Assembly (NCBI GenBank): GCA_947561715.1
Contig: OX387204.1
Coordinates: 16,807,001-16,871,000 of the forward strand
Length of the DNA: 64,000 nt
Origin: Ascidia mentula
Lineage: Eukaryota; Chordata; Ascidiacea; Phlebobranchia; Ascidiidae
Direction: 5' to 3'
Below the pieces are notes generated by a model that saw only the letters and a program-made list of their open reading frames with translations, did not search any database and had not been told where the DNA came from. A program made the position numbers and the translations under genes. Every line of letters begins with the position of its first letter. The first letter of the stretch is position 1. Positions 1-21,429 of the stretch are shown here, piece after piece.

Positions 1-8924
<8,924 letters not shown>

Positions 8925-9899
8925 TTTTCCTGTCTGAAGATTAGAGTAAAATATCCTTGTAAGTGCAAATAAGTTTTAAGTGCCTAGCAAGCATCAAGTT
9001 CAAGGAGGGGCATGGTCTAAACACAAGTTAAAAATACCAATGTAAAACATATAAATAATAAACGTTATTTAACGAGGAATACTGCCTGAAAAAGTAGGCT
9101 GTATATTTTGTGTTATGTAAAGGCTAAGTAACTAAACTTCAGGGCATATCATCATCGACATTGTTATTCGAATTAGAAACTACAATACCGCAAAGTAACA
9201 ACAGGTGATCTGATGGACATTTAAACTTTCCTTTCGCGCCAACCCACACAATTTCTACACATATTTTCAAAACAACAACAACCGCCACCATTTACGTATT
9301 CATTCGCTTTCTGGTGTTCAGCGTTCTTCTCATCAACAGAAATCGTATGGCTGTATTAACGTGGGGGCGCGGTTGCTCAACTTTATATCACAAAAAATAT
9401 TGAAACACATGAAGTTCGACAAAATTGCAAAAACATGTTGCAAATTTTTCAGTTTTAAATTGTTAAAGGCAATACTACCTGTTATATTTTGCTCAAATAG
9501 TTGTTTTCACACCCTTTTTTGGAGTTGATGTATCAAAAAGTAATACCTACAGTAATTTAAACATCTGATTTTACAAAATCTGATTAAATGCGTTTGTCCA
9601 TGTTTAATTTAGCTGATAATTTATTTCCTAATTTCATCTTTTGGTTAAGAGTTTCATTACCCTATTTGACAAATAAAATCTGCGCGCCATTAGCTGTTAG
9701 TCACGTGATTGGTATCCTCAAGCCAAATCTTTGGGTCACGTGATTAAATGGCTGTGTCGTTCCTCATTTTAGTTAGTGCGAGCGTGCCTTTGTAGATATT
9801 TCCTCGCTCTGCAGTTGCAAAAATAACACGTTTGGTTGAATTGTGTTTGCAGCAGACTTTTGTCATTTTTAATATTTTGTGCAAACGGGATAAACCAAA
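8925..9899. promoter_or_regulatory. Bidirectional promoter with paired TCACGTGAT boxes
   Basis: The start codons of Scribble (-) and the SR factor (+) are about 975 bp apart with no coding sequence between them. Two direct copies of TCACGTGAT occur at 9701-9709 and 9736-9744, 35 bp apart start to start, roughly 155-200 bp upstream of the SR factor ATG. CACGTG is the E-box bound by USF, Myc/Max and MITF/TFE factors; TCACGTGA is the stricter form preferred by USF and MITF/TFE. Transcription start sites cannot be read directly. Confidence 0.6.
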
Positions 9900-12038
9900 A
9901 TGTCGCATCGCGATACCAAGGTTTATGTTGGGAATTTGTCTTCGAGTACGACACGTGGCGATCTTGAGTACGAATTCGAGTATTATGGACGTCTTATAAA
10001 CGTTTGGGTGGCAAAAAGTCCGCCTGGATTTGCATATGTGGAATTCGAGGATTACCGCGATGCTGAAGATGCCATTAAGGGGTTGGATGGCAGGTGGGGT
10101 TTGGGAGAAATTTGCCTGCTAATGCATAATTTTGTAGCAAATTGATTAACAAATACTTGAATGCAGTATCACATTAAGCAAAAATATTATCTGTTAACTA
10201 TATATTACAGTGTTAGCTACTTAAAATAACTTCTAACTTAATAAGGTCACTGTTTGCTTTTACAGAGAGTTACAAGGTCGACGCATTAGAGTGGAGTGGT
10301 CTCACGGAGGGCCACGTGGTCGAGAGTCATTTGGTGTGAGCGGCGGCGGCCGTGGCAGACGATCTTTTCATCCAAGTGATAGATGCTACAATTGTGGGGA
10401 ATCGGGACACTATGCTTATGACTGTGATCTATATCATCGACGCAACTCCAGAAGGTTTGCTATGCGAAACACCTTTACTGTTGCTCTTTTTAGTTTAGTT
10501 TTAAACGCAGCAGTATTCGTAAATGTCCAATGGAAATTAACCAGTTTTTGTCATTGAATTAAATATGTTGTAAAACCGAACACTCTTTCTGATCTGGTTA
10601 CCAGCTTTTGTCATCACTCAATGCTTTTGGCACTTTTTATAAAAAATGACTTTTTAGCTTGGTTAAGGTATTGTATTACTTTTCTACTTACAGAAGTGTT
10701 TCTGCATGTTTATTTATAAAGTTTTACACTTCCAATTTCATATAATTGTTTTGGCAACGCATAGTTTTTGTTCTGTGCAGAATAATGTTGAAACTTCTCC
10801 TTTGTAGTTTGGTACACATTTTTATCCCATTGTGCATGTTGCCATTTGGTCGGTGGTCCAAGAATGGTTAAATAGCTTTATATGTACTTGCCCCTGTCTC
10901 ATTCAGGGCTTAGAGTTTTTCGATCTTCGAGATTTTACGAGAAAGATTGGAGAGTGATTTGGAGAATTTGAGACTTGAGATTCACTCCACTGCTTGACTG
11001 ACACAGAGAACTTCAGAACTGCCGTGTTAGACTTAACCGTGACTACCTGTGTTCTCTATAAGTCATTTCATGTTTGGCAAAAACAACTCAAATTGGCATG
11101 TAAACTTTTCATGCAAGTACACAGTTACTAATTAGGTAAACAAAACCAAAGCAAAACTGTGTCCACTTGTTTTAAATAGCAAACCAGTAAAGATTCCTCT
11201 TTAAAATGGTGTCTGATTTAAAGTTTATCAATTCTAAAACAAACTTGCATTACACTAAGTTGCGCTGAAATGTTCCTGTTAGTTTTAAAAGGGTTAATAA
11301 GACTGACTTATCCCTGCAGTAAAAAACAAAATGCCTCAAAATTGCTTATGGGGGAAGTTACATGTAAAAGCAATACAGATGAATTAGGAAAAAGTTTTAG
11401 GATAGGCAAATTGGGTTGTGATTTAACATTCAATTGATTTTAACTCGAAACTTCGCGTATTTTAGTAGCCGCAGAAGAAGATCCTATTCGAGATCAAGAT
11501 CCCGATCCAGGTCTCGTACTCCACGAAGAAGAAGAAGATCAAGAAGCAACTCCAGGTCAAGAAGTCGCTCACCAAGACGCAGAAGCCCATCGAAGAGCAG
11601 ATCTAGGTGTGTTTACTTTGAACTCAATCCTACTAATATAAACATTATTGTCAAGTTTTTTTGTGCTTTTTAAAATTTATCTGTCTGTTGCTGGTATACG
11701 GTCAATTAGATTCATACAGCATCTAGTCTACAAGCAACTTGTTTGGTCACAAACCACCCTTGTCATTTACGTACTTGGAACTTAATCTGTCTTTAGCCCA
11801 TGAGTATTTGTTTTTGTCGTAAAATGACATGTAGCATAGCTTTGAAAATATTGTTTTTTTCCTGTTGCAATATGTAAGATCCAGATCTCGAGGAAGACGA
11901 TCTCGTTCTGACTCCAGAGGCAAGCGATCTGGCAGTGAGTCCAGAAAACGCAAGTCAAGAGATTCTTCCGAGGAGAAAGTTCAGAATGGTGACCGAAGCC
12001 CATCAAGATCCCGTTCCAGGTCGCGATCTCGTTCCTAA
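9900..12038 (+). CDS. SRSF7: SRSF7-like SR splicing factor (RRM, CCHC zinc knuckle, RS domain)
   Basis: A nuclear SR protein that binds exonic enhancers and recruits spliceosome components. Exons 9900-10093, 10266-10454, 11466-11606 and 11879-12038 give 227 aa (human SRSF7 is 238). The RRM is at residues 6-80, with RNP2 KVYVGNL and RNP1 GFAYVEF. A zinc knuckle follows with the CCHC pattern C-x2-C-x4-H-x4-C ([14 protein letters not shown]); among SR proteins this knuckle marks SRSF7. The C-terminus is RS/SR repeats ending RSRSRS-stop. Intron 2 is much longer (about 1 kb) than the other introns (about 170-270 bp). Vertebrate SRSF genes carry autoregulatory poison exons in such positions, and a GA-rich stretch at 10925-10990 is a candidate. 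Retention of the intron would add a stop about 35 codons in. A polyadenylation signal AATAAA lies at 12118-12123. Confidence 0.93.
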
Positions 12039-12117
12039 AATCTACATCTCAAAAAGAGAAAAAAAGTTCACATCTCTATGGGCCAACTTGCGAAAACAAC
12101 CATCGAAACATTTTGAG

Positions 12118-12123
12118 AATAAA
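12118..12123 (+). terminator. Poly(A) signal of the SR factor
   Basis: AATAAA stands 80 bp after the stop codon in an AT-rich stretch and is followed by T-rich sequence. It leaves about 390 bp to the next start codon, so the SR factor and the dehydrogenase array are tightly packed. Confidence 0.65.
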
Positions 12124-12515
12124 TTTCTTGTGATTTTAAAGCTGTCTTTGTTTTATTTCCAAACCTTACATTTTACTTGTGAATTCCTGATTCAACGATT
12201 TTTTTAGGGATAAACGAATGTAAATCTTGTACATCCAGTGTATGTGTGTAAATACTCATCGCCTGAAGATTTTGTAATACAATCTGAAAAAACGACGATA
12301 ACGAACGAGTGTTGGTTGCTGTTGCAATACGGGTTGAGGAAGACAAGCAGATTTTGATTAGATTGACAGCTCTGGTATACGGTGATTGTTAAATTATTTC
12401 TAGCCGCTTTCCCCGTGTTCATGCAACACTCCTTCCGGCGTTTCAAACCAATAAGGCATGTAAACTGTTTGTTTTGGTCAAACACGAAACATTCGTGGCT
12501 TGTTGAGATATCACG

Positions 12516-15237
12516 ATGTCGGAATGCGAGGTTCTGCGGTGGGGCATTTGCTCAGCCGGAAAAATATCCAACGATTTTGTTTCGTGTTTGAATTCTCTTC
12601 CCCGCTGGGAGCATAAAGTAAGTAATTAAGTGCAAGTCATTTGAGGGTTTCCGTTACTTCGCAATTCATCTATATTTAGGTTTGTTTTATATGCAAGAAT
12701 TGTTATATATTTTCCATCAGGTAGCATCTGTTGCTGCAAAAAGTCTGGAAAGTGCAAAGAAATTTGCAGAGGCTCATAACATTGAAAATGCATATGGAAG
12801 TTATGAGGAACTTGCTAAAGACTCGAGCGTTGGTATGGGGAAAAATGCCTTCCATACATATACCTTACATACTAAAACAATTCTACTTCTTGTTAAAGAT
12901 ATTGTGTACATTGGAGTTATTCACCCATACCACTATTCATCAGCAAAGTTAATGCTGGAAGGAGGGAAACATGTTTTGTGTGAAAAGCCTTTGTGCATGA
13001 ATGTTGGTGAAACGAAGAGCTTGCTGGAACTTGCAAAGTCCAAGGAACTTTTCTTGATGGAGGTTAGATTTAGGATATATTTAATCTAAAAGAATTTAAC
13101 GTAAACTTTTTTTAACCCCTTTAAAATATGTTAGACAATACCTAATTGAGCATTTTGTGTTGTACTATTCATATTTGTTTATTGATATGGAAAATTTTTG
13201 CTAATTAATCACAATCTTAAGTATTGGGCTAAAATGTTACATTTTTTATAATATTTTTTTTATAATTATCCTTAGGGAATCTGGACTCGTGCATTTCCTG
13301 CAGTCAAAAAGGTTTAAGAGTTAATAAAGAATGGTGCAATTGGGAAAGTTCAGCACTTCCGTGCCAATTTATGTTTATCGCCCGAAAACATTCCACCAAG
13401 GTGCACTGAAAAGGAATTGGGTGGGGGTGCCACCATGGACATAGGTACAAACTTTTGTTTGGTTTGATATGTGGAAAAATATATGATTGTTTTCACTTCA
13501 AAACGTGGATAACAGAACATGTCTTTATATTAATTTTGTATCAACATTTCAGATATCTATCTCATAAACCAGTGATTCTTAACCTTTTTTTCTATCACGC
13601 CTCCCTTTAGTAACGGCCTTGTGCCTTAACACCCCCCAAACTGTAAATAGGTTTCATACCAAAAGCAATTGTGTTTTTGTCGATCTACATAAATAAGCTA
13701 GCTAGCTAAACACTGCAACACAATAAAAACATGTATTAAATCAATTTAGGCTTACTTATTTAACTAAAAAATTACGGGACCAATACACAGTTTGTGATGA
13801 AACAGATAAATAACCACAAAAGGTATTTTGTGATGCAATGGTTTATTTGTGACATGACAGTAACTTCACTGCACAGTCTGGTTTTTCAAATAAAGTACAA
13901 GATTTTTGTTCCGAAATTGTTCAAAAAATATGACTGACAGCATAGGACATTATATTCACTACAAAAAATGAAGTTTTGGTATAGAGCTTGCGCCCCCCAG
14001 GGTGGGCCCTCCAGTTAAGAGCCACTGTCAAAAAAACAATGTCAAAAAACCAACTTGCATCGTCCACCACACCATTTTACACCCCACATCAAATGATGTA
14101 CTATTTTTTTAATATATTAGATATTTTTATTCTGTGGATATGTGTTTGCACAATGTTCTTTTTTTAAGGAAAAGCATACAAAACAGCTTTTGTTATGTAC
14201 AGGTATATATGCTATTCAATGGGCTCAACTTGTATTTCGTGAAAAGCCAATCTGCCAAACTACCTGTGGATATTTATGGAAGGTACAATTATATTGAAAA
14301 TACAAAAATTCAAATTTTCAAAAATCAACCTAAATACAGGGTCCAATATAAAAATTAATTCTGTAATATTTGAATTTTTTCCTATTCAATGCAGTCTGGA
14401 ACTGATGCTGAGTCTCACACTATCCTGAAATACAGTAATAACCGCCATGCAATTCTTAGTTATGGATTTACATTCGCTGGACCTTGTGATGCAATAATTT
14501 GTGGCACAGAAGGATGCATTAAAGTAAGTTCTGTGTATGCGTCAACAGACACACAGCTATGTTGGGTCTGCAACAATAAACCTAATAAATATAATTGTGT
14601 ATTTACCAATCTATCCAGACAACCTTTACATGAAAAATCCGTTTAGATTTGTGAACCATGTTGGGCACCTGAAAAACTAGTGCTATGCAAAAATAGCCAA
14701 GAAGGAGAATATATTTATAAAAATCCAGAAATAAACACCAAATTTAACTTCCGCAATGGGGCAGGAATGGTATTTGAGGCAATGGAAGTAAGAAAATGTA
14801 TTTTAAATGGTGAGTTTAGGTCTGGATATTTTTAAACGTGCTGTTAAACCTATTTATACAACAATCTCCAAAAACATTGATTTTTCTGGCCACAATTCTG
14901 TATTTATGCAAAGTCAACAGATTAACAATATAAAGTGAAAAATTTCCCAATAAAATAAGACAAAAAATGCCTAACTACATTTACAACAGTTCTTGTTAAA
15001 ATGTTGTGGTATATAGCTGTAATTTTAGTAATTTTATATTAGTAATTTGAAACTTAATTCAGCAAGGCAGGAGGTGTATAACTTGTAATGGCTAAATTTA
15101 ATACATTTTTGCAATAAAAATTTGTAGGGCTCAAAGAAAGTCCACTTGTAACATCTGAAATGAGTTTGGAAATTGCTGAAATCATGCAAAAATCAAGAGA
15201 ACAACTTGGTTACACGCTGCCTCAAGACAAGCAATAA
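12516..15237 (+). pseudogene. DHDH: Dihydrodiol dehydrogenase copy A, interrupted by an in-frame stop
   Basis: First of three tandem copies. Exons 12516-12617, 12721-12832, 12899-13062, 13276-13444, 14203-14282, 14395-14523, 14647-14809, 15128-15237 have intact GT-AG sites and sum to 343 codons. The product would be a NADP+-dependent oxidoreductase of the Gfo/Idh/MocA fold that oxidises trans-dihydrobenzenediols and reduces dicarbonyls. The N-terminal Rossmann strand ([11 protein letters not shown]), the CEKP motif with the catalytic lysine, and the MDIGIY motif are all kept. Codon 140 is TAA (13315-13317) where copy B has a histidine codon. There is no frameshift and every other exon is clean, so the lesion looks young: a recent pseudogene, a null allele, or a base-call error. 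A hAT-like MITE sits in intron 4. Confidence 0.85.
13570..14027. mobile_element. hAT-like nonautonomous element (MITE)
   Basis: About 458 bp in intron 4 of dehydrogenase copy A. The left end reads CAGTGATTCTTAACC and the reverse complement of the right end reads CAGTGGCTCTTAACTGG, the CAGTG-type terminal inverted repeat seen in many hAT-derived elements. The 8-bp flanks TCATAAAC and TCAAAAAA match at six positions, as expected for a worn 8-bp target duplication. No transposase is encoded. Confidence 0.7.
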
Positions 15238-15500
15238 TGAATGTGGTTCACCTATAGAATAATTTAAGCAGTGTTTGCACTGCCATAAAATAGTAAATTG
15301 AGATATGTTGCCAAATAAAACAGCTTGATTTGTTTTTGTATACCATTTTACAAAGCTTTTTACATTTTGGATAAGTGTCCAAATTCTTTGCAAACATATT
15401 TTATGCAAGCTCTTGAACATGAACCGGTTTAACACCATCCAAACTGAGTGAGTAAACAAAAATCATGCCACTCAGCAAACAACCAGAACAAACATTAACT

Positions 15501-15583
15501 TGCTTGGTCATTGCTCGACTGCATTGTGACATAGCAATTGTCTTGCTTAGTCATTGCTCGACTGCATTGTGACATAGCAATTG
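15501..15583. repeat. 43-bp tandem duplication upstream of dehydrogenase copy B
   Basis: Two almost identical 43-bp units, each containing TTGCTCGACTGCATTGTGAC, lie back to back about 70-150 bp before the start codon of copy B. The single obvious difference is GG/AG near the start of the unit. The position suggests it falls in or next to the promoter of copy B. Confidence 0.85.
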
Positions 15584-15652
15584 GTTTAATAGTTCCAATC
15601 ACAAATTGTAGGGTACATTAACTAGAAGTGTGTGGTACTGAGCAACAATAAG

Positions 15653-17537
15653 ATGTCTGTCAAAAGTGGTAAGGTCCTGCGATGGGGCATTTGCTCAACT
15701 GGGAAAATCACCCATGATTTTGTTTCCTGTGTGAATGCTCTGCCAGATACAGAGCACAAGGTAGGATTGTTTTGTTGTTGGTACTGAAGCTAATAAAAAT
15801 GCAGTGATACGTTTTGATTTTAATTATGAGTAAATATAAATTTATTAGATTGTTTCTGTGGCGGCAAGAAATCTTAAAACTGCCCAGGAATTTGCTGACT
15901 CTCATAACATCGGAAAAGCCTATGGCAGCTATGCAGAACTTGCCAAAGATACCAACATTGGTAAGAGAGTGAAAAACACTTTTCTTTACACTAGTTACAT
16001 CACTTTTTTTAGATGTTGTGTACATTGGAGTTATTCACCCATACCACTATTCATCAGCAAAGTTGATGCTGGAAGGAGGGAAACATGTTTTGTGTGAAAA
16101 GCCTTTGTGCATTAATGTTGGTGAAACCAAGAGCTTGCTGGAACTTGCAAAGTCCAAAAATCTTTTTCTGATGGAGGTTGACACATTTTAGTTTGGACTA
16201 ATTTAACTTAGAATAGTGGTACATTATATTTTGACAGTAATTACTGAATTATCCTAGTTACGAATGCAAATGCCTCGAGGTAAAAATGACCCATTTCATC
16301 ACTTTAAAGGCCATTTGGACGCGTGCATTTCCAGTTGTCACAAAAATGCATGAAGTTATAAAAAGTGGTGTGATAGGAGAAGTTCGACATGTCCGTGCTG
16401 GTTTCACACGAAACTTTGGAAAACTACCAGCTAGGTGTAGCGAAAAAAGTTTATCTGGTGGCGCAACAACAGATATTGGTAAGAAAAACAAACATGTCAT
16501 ATTCTTTCATTTAAAACTCGCACTAAAGTATTATATGTTATAAATTAAAGGTTATTTTTGCTAAAACTGATCATATTAGTATATGTTTACATAATGAACT
16601 TTCCCAGGTGTGTATCCAGTTCAGTGGGCTCAGCTAATATTTGGTGAAAAGCCTATTAACCAAACAACTACAGGATTCCTCTTAGAGGTATATACAATTG
16701 AATTAAACAGTTGGTCCCAAACATGTTTTTGTGTAAAAAAAACAATAGGTCTACAATTGTGCACTATACACACATGGGAAATCTCAAGCTGCATACTTAC
16801 TTATTTGTAGTCTGGAGCTGATGCTGAATCACATATTATTCTGGAATACAGCGATAACAGAAGAGCTGTACTGACCAACTCCTATTTGTTTTGGGCTCCC
16901 AGTGAAGCAATAATTTGTGGAACAAAGGGTTACATTAAAGTAAGTTTACAAATCTTCACATTTTCCTGGTAGTTTTTGTGATCTTAAAACACACTGCTGG
17001 AGATTTTGTTTGGTATTTTTTTGTAATAAAAAGTTGTGCAAAACATTTTTGTTTTTTTTGTAAAAAAAGCACGATACTGAACAAATTTGTTTTTACAGAT
17101 ATGTGATCCTTGTTGGTGTCCCCAGAAAATGATACTAAACATCAACGGCAAAAAAGAAGAGGAATTTTTCTTTGATCTGCCAAAAATAGATGGCAAAATG
17201 AGTTTTGACAATGGTGAAGGTATGACATATGAAGCCAAAGAAGTTAAAAACTGTATTATGAAAGGTGGGTTTGCTTTTGTAAGACAGAAAATTTATGCCT
17301 TCTTTGAGATATTCAGTTAAAACTAATAACAATAACACATTATCATTAGTTTGTTTTTTCCTATGTAAGAAAGCAATTATGTAACAGCAGGATTTTATAA
17401 TCTGCTACATTGTTTTAAAACAAGGCCTCACTGAGAGTCCATTGGTAACATTCAAAATGACTTTGGAAATTGCTGAAATTCTGCAACGGGCAAGAGAACA
17501 ATTGGGATATAAGTTGCCTCAAGATGATCAATATTGA
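15653..17537 (+). CDS. DHDH: Dihydrodiol dehydrogenase copy B (intact)
   Basis: Intact 346-aa enzyme; the human protein is 334 aa. Exons 15653-15760, 15849-15960, 16013-16176, 16310-16478, 16608-16687, 16811-16939, 17099-17264, 17425-17537. It is a trans-1,2-dihydrobenzene-1,2-diol/D-xylose dehydrogenase type oxidoreductase using NADP+. The Rossmann start is [18 protein letters not shown], helix motif [15 protein letters not shown], then [12 protein letters not shown] and LCEKPLC, where the lysine is the family's catalytic residue. [18 protein letters not shown] is the substrate-domain signature and the C-terminus is [12 protein letters not shown]. Exon order and phases match copies A and C. 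Exon 3 is far closer to copy A than the rest of the gene. AATAAA sites occur at about 17720 and 17827. Confidence 0.93.
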
Positions 17538-18277
17538 AATTTGACCAAAAAACTCTATCACAGCTGACTGTTTTAATTGCGTAATTCAATGTGATGGGTA
17601 TCACAATGTTTTCTTGCAAGTGAAAAAAAATCAAAATTCTAATTTCTCCATTTTTGTTACAAATAACTACTCAAAATGTTAAACACAACTTTAAACATAC
17701 TATAAATCTAGTTTTTCAGAAAATAAAAATGTAAACTGAAAAATTTAAAGCCTATAATATGCTTTTTGAAAGACATAAATGTTGTGTTATATAAAGTTGC
17801 ACTTGCCCCAGCCATAATCTTTTGCCAATAAACAATATCTCTGTACTTTGTTTTGATATTTTCGTCATAGCAAATTTACGAGGTCAGGATACAACTTTGT
17901 TTGGGAACCATGATATAGTGTTTCGTGGGATGAGCATTAAAATAAGATAAATGTTACAATTAAGGCTGTATATCTTGTGGGTAAAGCTTCCATGTGCGAA
18001 GTAACATCTCGTTTAATTTTTTGACGCAATGTTAGAATGTGGTGCCTGGTTAAGAGTTTCAAACGATCGAAAGTACTCCATCAACAAAGACAACGCAGGA
18101 GATAGCGTTGTAAAATGAACAGACTTTAGGTTTTTCATAAACGCAATGGAGCAGAACGTCAAGATGACCTTTCGCCAATCACGTTTAGGTAAATTTCTGG
18201 ACTTCCCCCATATAGAAACACCGGCGTCCGATTTAATTATTACGTAACGTTGCTACAAGCTATATTTTGTCGCAACT
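17538..18277. other. Intergenic spacer between dehydrogenase copies B and C
   Basis: About 740 bp of AT-rich sequence holding the 3' untranslated region of copy B and the presumed promoter of copy C. I see no open reading frame, RNA gene or repeat in it. Confidence 0.7.
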
Positions 18278-21200
18278 ATGGTTGCAAAAGTTCTGCATTG
18301 GGGCATTTGTTCGGCTGGAAAGATTTGCCACGACTTTGTTTCTGGCCTTCAATCTCTTCCTGCAGACGAGCATAAGGTGTTTATACTACTACCTGAACTG
18401 TGTGCTTTTCTTGTGGTTTTTAGTTAACATATCTGTCTTAAATTTTTGTGCATAAGGTAGTGGCAGTAGCTGCAAGAAGCCTCAAAAGTGCCCAGGAATT
18501 TGCAGGGTCACACAACATTGAAAAGGCATACGGAAGCTACGCTGAACTCGCCGAGGATTCCAACGTTGGTTTGTGCATTTCCTTCTTTTGTATTTGCCCA
18601 TACCAAAACAGATTACTCACAACCAAAACATTTGTTCCTATTAATTGCACTTGTATTCAAGGAGCATGAATTGTAAGTATTTAAGGAGCATCCATTTAAA
18701 CACCTCCCTTTTTGAAACATCCCGAACTGCTCCCTGAAGAAGTTATTGTTTGAAAATGCCACTCCATTTATTTTGCGATGTGAAACCTGATGCAAAAACA
18801 TCAGTTTCTGAAGATTTAATTTATGCTCAAAATGTTAAATATAACTTTATTTTAACCTGATATGAGTAGCATAACAGGTGTGACCACAAAATGCTGAACT
18901 GCCTATTTTTCTCCATGATCCACATTTACTGATAAATGGCCCACTTTGAAAACCATTGTTTAAGAAAGTCAATTTTTGTTTAGATGTTGTTTATGTTGGA
19001 TCCATTCACCCTTATCATTATTCTGCTGCCAAACTTATGTTAGAAGCTGGTAAACATGTCCTATGTGAAAAGCCATTGTGTGTAAATGTGGCAGAAACAA
19101 AAAGCTTGTTGGATTTTGCCAAGTCGAAGAAACTTTTTCTGATGGAGGTGATAATATGAACAAATGGCATTGTGTGAAAGATTGAGTAAATTTTAAAGCT
19201 CTTTTGGTAAAGGAAATTATTTATTTGGTCAATGTTTCAGTAGCCATACAGTCAACCTTCTTCTGGACAAAGTGTGTGAATGTAACACAGTAAATATAAA
19301 TAACCGCAAAAAAAAACTGAAAAAAGGGGGTTGGAAGTGGAAGGACAAAACACAGAAAAGGTGTAAGCAACAAAAATAATTTTAGTTAAATAGTTTTCTT
19401 TGCCAGATAAGCTTTAAAATTGACTAAATATTATGCCCGGTTGCACCAGAAGCAAGTTGTGTGAAAGGTTTTGAATGACATTTCACTGCAGGCGATATGG
19501 AGTCGCACATTCCCACTGTACCAAAAACTAACTGAAACAATAAAACGGGGTGATATTGGAGAAGTGCGTCATGTTCGTGCAAGCTTCATCAGGTACAACA
19601 TTGAGCGATTAAACACACGAAGCCGAGAAATTAATTTAGCTGGAGGAGCATTGTTGGATATTGGTAAGTATTCATTTTTGTTGTAAATATTCATTAGGTG
19701 TATTTCAACACACAGGAACAAACCTTTATAATCTGACCGCAGTAATCGCTGCAGTGTATGGTTAAGACCCCAATTTTTCATTGTTTTAAGTCATTTATAA
19801 TCTGATTCTGACATTAAAACCATTTTGTGTGCAAAAATATATTGGTCATACTCCTATTCTTTGGCAAATATTGAATTATGTACATGACACCCATTATACT
19901 GTGTTTGATAGGAATATACACTGTTCAGTTTGCGCAGCTAATATTCAGTGAAGAACCAATCAGTCAAACCACGTCTGGATATCTCTTGGAGGTAGGTTGA
20001 AATAAGTTTCCAAAAATGCTTTTTCAAAAAAGAGCAATACAGTATAATGTAAAGGATATGGAAGTCTTTCGCATGTGTATTTAGCACAAGTTGTTGTCAA
20101 GCTGCACCAATGAGATTAGGTTTAAACAACGGCCCTGTCCGCACCTCACTTGCAACATAATTGCTGATAAACGGAAAACACCTTTGCCAAATTTAAAATT
20201 AGAAATAATTTTTGATATATATATATAGTGGAGCAACAAGTCTCTGATTCACTATATACACCAAATAAAGTAGTTTGCTTCGCAGATAAATAAAAATTAC
20301 CTAAGTGAGGGCTAGATCCCTCTACAGATATTAAGCAAGTCCTAGTTTTTTGCTATCTAATTTAAACTTTTACACCAAAAATAAATAAAGTGTTAAGTTT
20401 GTTTTGTTTATTTCATGCCTTCTCCTTCAGACTGGAGTCGATTGCGAGTCTCACATTACTTTGGAGTACAGTAAAAAGCGACGAGCAGTGTTAAGTTCAT
20501 CATTTTCCATCAATGGTCCTTCTGAAGCTGTGGTGTGTGGAAGTAAAGGCTACATAAAGGTATGTCACTGACCCATACTTTAGGTTTAAATATGGCATTT
20601 GAATAATATAGTATTTGGAGCCCATTTCTGGTATTTGGAAAAGATGGTTATACACATAAATGACAAACATATTTTTCATGTAAAACAACAATTGTGTAAG
20701 AACTGGTCTTCATTTGTTTTAACACATCGCCAAATTCTTATTAACTCTATAATTTTTACTATTCAGGAATAAGTCAGTGGGGTAACAATCAGAGTGTGCA
20801 TTAAAATCTCTATCATTCTGATAAATTACTGTTGTTTTCGTAGCTTTGTTGTTCCCTAGATTTTGGAGCCTTTTTGGTGCCCTGAAAAGATGGTTGTACA
20901 CATAAATGGCAAAACAGAAGAGGAAGTTGAGTGCAAACTCCCCCCGGCTGATGGTAAACTTAATTTTGTGAACAGCCAAGGGCTGAGGTATGAAGCCATG
21001 GAAGTAAGGAAGTGCATTCTTGCTGGTAAGTAGAAAAAATTATTGATTCGTTTCCTTGGAAACAATTTAGTTGGCTTGTTTCAACTTTTTATACTACATT
21101 ATTAGATTAATTTATCATAGCAGATTACATTATTATGCAGCTTTAATACATTGCTATACTGTGGCGTCTAGAGATTTCGTCGTTTTAAAGATAAAAACAA

Positions 21201-21429
21201 GTAATTTGATGAATCAGTTTTTGTCAAAACTGCTGTAAGAAAACCAATTGTTGCCATATTTAAATATAAAGTGCCTGTGTAATTAGTTTTGTAAAATCCA
21301 TTGTTTAATTTTACAGGCCTAACTGAATGTCCCTTGTTGACACATGCCATGTCATTGGAAATAGCTCAGATAGTTCAAAATGCACGGGAAACTCTTGGAT
21401 ACAAATTGCCACAAGATGATGTGTGGTAG
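18278..21429 (+). CDS. DHDH: Dihydrodiol dehydrogenase copy C (intact)
   Basis: Third tandem copy, 344 aa. Exons 18278-18376, 18457-18568, 18984-19147, 19492-19663, 19912-19991, 20431-20559, 20860-21025, 21317-21429, with the same intron phases as copies A and B. It keeps [55 protein letters not shown] with the catalytic lysine, [11 protein letters not shown], and the C-terminus [11 protein letters not shown]. Exon 4 is one codon longer than in A and B. By eye it is the most divergent of the three, so it probably separated first. AATAAA at 21570-21575 is a likely poly(A) signal. Substrate cannot be told from sequence. Confidence 0.92.
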
